This document shows, in pieces, positions 5,753-8,393 of a stretch of DNA of 8,393 bases. Source of the DNA: an uncultured Eubacteriales bacterium (GTDB lineage Bacteria > Bacillota_A > Clostridia > Christensenellales > Aristaeellaceae). A model generated the notes under the pieces. The model ran no database searches, had not been told where the DNA came from, and saw only the letters and a program-made list of their open reading frames with translations. Within the stretch, counting starts at the first letter, position 1; every line of letters starts with the position of its first letter. The position numbers and the translations under genes were made by a program. The stretch is from assembly GCA_900553645.1 (NCBI GenBank), contig USEE01000046.1:1-8393 (forward strand). The letters run 5' to 3'.

Positions 5753-8393
5753 ATGGTCCACGAGGTACAGATGGGCAAACGCACGCGAATGAGTTTCTCC
5801 CGGGTAGAGGAATCGCTGGAAATGCCCGACCTCATCGAGGTCCAGAAAAATTCATATCAGCGCTTCCTGCAGGAGGACCTGCGCGAAGTATTAGCCGACG
5901 TGTCCCCGATAACCGACTATTCCGAGAGCCTTGTGCTCGAATTTACCGATTATTCGCTGGACGAAACCCCCAAGTATACGGTGGAAAGGTGCCGCGAGCG
6001 CGATTTGACGTATGCCGCGCCGCTGAAGGTGAATGTGCGCCTGACCAACCGCAACACGCATGAAATAAAGGAAAGCGAAGTGTTCATGGGCGACTTCCCG
6101 CTCATGACCGAGCACGGCACATTCATAATCAACGGCGCCGAGCGCGTAATCGTCAGCCAGCTGGTTCGCTCGCCGGGCGTGTACTATGTCGATACCATCG
6201 ACAAGGCCGGCAAGCGCCTGCACAACGCCACCGTTATACCTAACCGCGGCGCATGGCTGGAGTACGAGGCCGACTCCAACGACGTGCTGTGGGTTCGCGT
6301 GGATCGCGCCCGCAAGCTGCCCATGACCGTGCTGCTGCGCGCGCTGGGCTACGGCACCGACGCGCAGATTATGGAACTGCTGGGCGACAATGAACAGCTG
6401 TCCTGCACCATCGCGCGCGACCCGTCCAAGACCACCGAGGCCGGTCTGCTTGAGATATACAAGCGTTTGCGTCCCGGCGAGCCGCTGACCGTCGACAGCG
6501 CGCGCAGCCTGATTAATGCGCTCCTGTTCGACCCCAAGCGGTACGATCTGGCGCGCGTGGGCCGCTATAAGTTCAATAAGAAGCTGGCCATCGAAAACCG
6601 CATCGCGGGTCAGGTGGCGGGCGAGGACGTTATCAATCCCGAGACCGGCGAGGTCATGTGCGCGGCGGGCGACACCATAACCCGCGAAATGGCGCACGAG
6701 ATACAGCGCGCCGGTGTCAACCGCGTTGAGCTGAACGTGGACAACCACATGGTTCGCGTAATCGGCAACTACTTTGTAGATGCGGACGCATTCCTGCCGT
6801 TCGATCCCAAGGAAGTCGGCATAAACGAGCGCGTCCATCTGCCTACTCTGAAGCAGGTCATGATTAAGGCTGAGGAGGAAGGCGTCGATCTGAAGGAGGC
6901 CGTCAAGGCCAACCTGTCGATACTTGTGCCCAAGCACATCTACATCGATGACATCATCGCCTCTATCAGCTATCAGCTGGGTCTGCCCTTCGGCATCGGC
7001 AAGACCGACGACATCGACCATCTGGGCAATCGTCGTCTGCGCTCGGTGGGCGAGCTGCTGCAGAACCAGATCCGCATCGGCATGAGCCGCCTGGAGCGCG
7101 TGGTTAAGGAGCGCATGGCCATACAGGACAGCGAAACCGTGCGTCCGCAGGATCTGATAAACATCCGCCCTGTATCCGCGGCGATTAAGGAGTTCTTCGG
7201 CTCCTCTCAGCTGAGCCAGTTCATGGATCAGCCTAACCCGCTGGCCGAACTTACGCATAAACGCCGTCTGAGCGCGCTGGGCCCGGGCGGTCTGAACCGC
7301 GACCGCGCGTCGTTCGAAGTGCGAGACGTTCACTACTCCCACTACGCGCGCATATGCCCCATAGAAACCCCTGAAGGCCCGAACATAGGTCTGATAGGTT
7401 CGCTGGCAACCTATGCCCGCATTAACGAGTACGGTTTCATAGAGGCCCCCTACCGCAAGGTGGATAAGGCCACGCACACCGTTACCGACCAGATCGATTA
7501 CATGACCGCCGATGATGAGGACAATTACGTCGTCGCGCAGGCCAACGAGCCGCTGGACGAGCAGGGCCACTTCAAGAACGCCCGCTGCAACGTCCGCATA
7601 CGCGAGGAAATAATCGAGCGCCCCGCCGATGAAGTCGATTACGTGGACGTAAGCCCGCGTCAGGTCGTGTCGGTGGCGACCGCCATGATACCCTTCCTTG
7701 AAAACGACGACGCTACCCGCGCGCTGATGGGTTCCAACATGCAGCGCCAGGCCGTGCCGCTGCTCGTGCCTCAGGCGCCTATCGTAGGTACCGGCATGGA
7801 GTACAAGGCTGCGCACGACTCGGGCGTTGCGATACTGTCCAAGCAGAACGGCGTTGTCGACAAGGTATCCGCAAACGAGATCGTTATCCGCGACGAGCAG
7901 GATCGCAAGTGGCGGTATAACCTGATTAAGTTCGCCCGCTCCAACCAGGGCACCTGCATTAACCAGCGCCCGGTTGTAAACAAGGGCGACGTTGTTACCG
8001 TGGGCCAGACCATCGCGGACGGCCCGTCCACTGATCAGGGTGAAATTGCGCTGGGCCGCAACGTGCTGATCGGCTTCATGACGTGGGAAGGCTACAACTA
8101 CGAAGACGCCGTACTGCTGTCTGAAAAGCTGGTCATGGAAGACGCTTACACCTCGATTCATATTGAGGAGTACGAGTCCGAGGCGCGCGACACCAAGCTG
8201 GGACCGGAAGAAATCACCCGCGATATCCCCAACGTGGGCGAGGACGCACTCAAGGATCTGGACGAAACCGGTATCATCCGCATCGGCGCAGAGGTGCGTT
8301 CGGGCGACATACTGGTAGGTAAGGTAACGCCCAAGGGCGAAACCGAGCTGACCGCTGAAGAGCGTCTGCTGCGCGCGATATTCGGCGAAAAGG
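5753..8393 (+). CDS. rpoB: DNA-directed RNA polymerase beta subunit (3' partial)
   Basis: The window holds the first 880 codons with no stop; the usual length in this group is about 1,150-1,250. RpoB forms much of the catalytic cleft of RNA polymerase together with RpoC. Clear landmarks are [20 protein letters not shown] (8-27), [24 protein letters not shown] lobe sequence (about 124-144), the rifampicin region [20 protein letters not shown] (483-502) continuing [19 protein letters not shown] (537-544), [13 protein letters not shown] (774-786) and [17 protein letters not shown] (858-874). Residues D492, H502 and S507, equivalent to E. coli D516, H526 and S531, are the wild-type amino acids, so nothing here predicts rifampicin resistance. 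There is no frameshift and no large lineage insertion. ATG 5753 fits both the clostridial N-terminus and the SD. rplJ-rplL does not precede the gene directly; it has its own promoter and a long leader. rpoC is expected beyond the right edge. Confidence 0.98.
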   Translation, partial: MVHEVQMGKRTRMSFSRVEESLEMPDLIEVQKNSYQRFLQEDLREVLADVSPITDYSESLVLEFTDYSLDETPKYTVERCRERDLTYAAPLKVNVRLTNRNTHEIKESEVFMGDFPLMTEHGTFIINGAERVIVSQLVRSPGVYYVDTIDKAGKRLHNATVIPNRGAWLEYEADSNDVLWVRVDRARKLPMTVLLRALGYGTDAQIMELLGDNEQLSCTIARDPSKTTEAGLLEIYKRLRPGEPLTVDSARSLINALLFDPKRYDLARVGRYKFNKKLAIENRIAGQVAGEDVINPETGEVMCAAGDTITREMAHEIQRAGVNRVELNVDNHMVRVIGNYFVDADAFLPFDPKEVGINERVHLPTLKQVMIKAEEEGVDLKEAVKANLSILVPKHIYIDDIIASISYQLGLPFGIGKTDDIDHLGNRRLRSVGELLQNQIRIGMSRLERVVKERMAIQDSETVRPQDLINIRPVSAAIKEFFGSSQLSQFMDQPNPLAELTHKRRLSALGPGGLNRDRASFEVRDVHYSHYARICPIETPEGPNIGLIGSLATYARINEYGFIEAPYRKVDKATHTVTDQIDYMTADDEDNYVVAQANEPLDEQGHFKNARCNVRIREEIIERPADEVDYVDVSPRQVVSVATAMIPFLENDDATRALMGSNMQRQAVPLLVPQAPIVGTGMEYKAAHDSGVAILSKQNGVVDKVSANEIVIRDEQDRKWRYNLIKFARSNQGTCINQRPVVNKGDVVTVGQTIADGPSTDQGEIALGRNVLIGFMTWEGYNYEDAVLLSEKLVMEDAYTSIHIEEYESEARDTKLGPEEITRDIPNVGEDALKDLDETGIIRIGAEVRSGDILVGKVTPKGETELTAEERLLRAIFGEK

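Noticed and set aside
5560..6063. A 167-codon + strand open frame crossing the rpoB start
   Set aside because: It starts at a TTG without an RBS, shows no protein-like pattern and runs out of frame into rpoB.
5891..8161. A 756-codon open frame on the minus strand
   Set aside because: It lies entirely antisense to rpoB, has a low-complexity His/Val/Ala/Arg-rich composition without domains, and is explained by the GC-rich codon bias of the opposite strand.

Overview
The window looks like chromosomal DNA of a Gram-positive, Clostridia-type (Bacillota) bacterium with roughly 60% GC in its genes. The reasons are strong AGGAGG-type ribosome binding sites, a SpoIID-domain lipoprotein, a PP2C-type phosphatase, a secreted protease with SH3b repeats and Pro/Thr/Glu linkers, and an RpoB N-terminus ([17 protein letters not shown]) of the clostridial kind with no large insertions. 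The isoleucine codon ATA is used often despite the high GC. I cannot name the genus. All five genes lie on the + strand, and both edge genes are cut by the window.

Layout. (1) 1-1073: the end of a membrane-anchored metallophosphoesterase-like protein that has lost several catalytic residues. (2) 1074-1210: a short intergenic region with an extended -10 promoter. (3) 1211-3052: a secreted metzincin-type zinc protease with a Pro/Thr/Glu linker and four C-terminal SH3b repeats, closed by a strong intrinsic terminator at 3063-3104. (4) 3105-3265: a near-consensus sigma-A promoter for the PP2C phosphatase gene at 3266-3997. (5) 3998-4103: a 106-nt gap ending in a long hairpin plus T-tract that encloses the ribosome binding site of the next gene. 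(6) 4104-5075: a SpoIID/LytB-domain lipoprotein. (7) 5076-5752: a 677-nt non-coding region with three strong hairpins (5128-5297), an AT-rich stretch (about 38% GC by hand count over 5281-5640), a leftward terminator-like hairpin and one or two rpoB promoters. (8) 5753 to the window end: the first 880 codons of rpoB, with no stop inside the window.

How the parts relate. The genes appear to be separate transcription units rather than one operon, because each has its own promoter or terminator signals. Three products (the phosphoesterase-like protein, the SH3b protease and the SpoIID lipoprotein) should act at or outside the membrane, and the phosphatase could serve a Ser/Thr kinase signalling route encoded elsewhere. 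A common role in envelope remodelling is an inference from domains only. rpoB is a housekeeping gene; the unusual points are that rplJ-rplL does not directly precede it and that it has a long private leader.

I found no CRISPR array, tRNA, rRNA or insertion sequence, and no clear new defence or mobile system. The most unusual signals are the hairpin burying the SD of the SpoIID gene, the degenerate phosphoesterase, the protease architecture and the structured non-coding block before rpoB.
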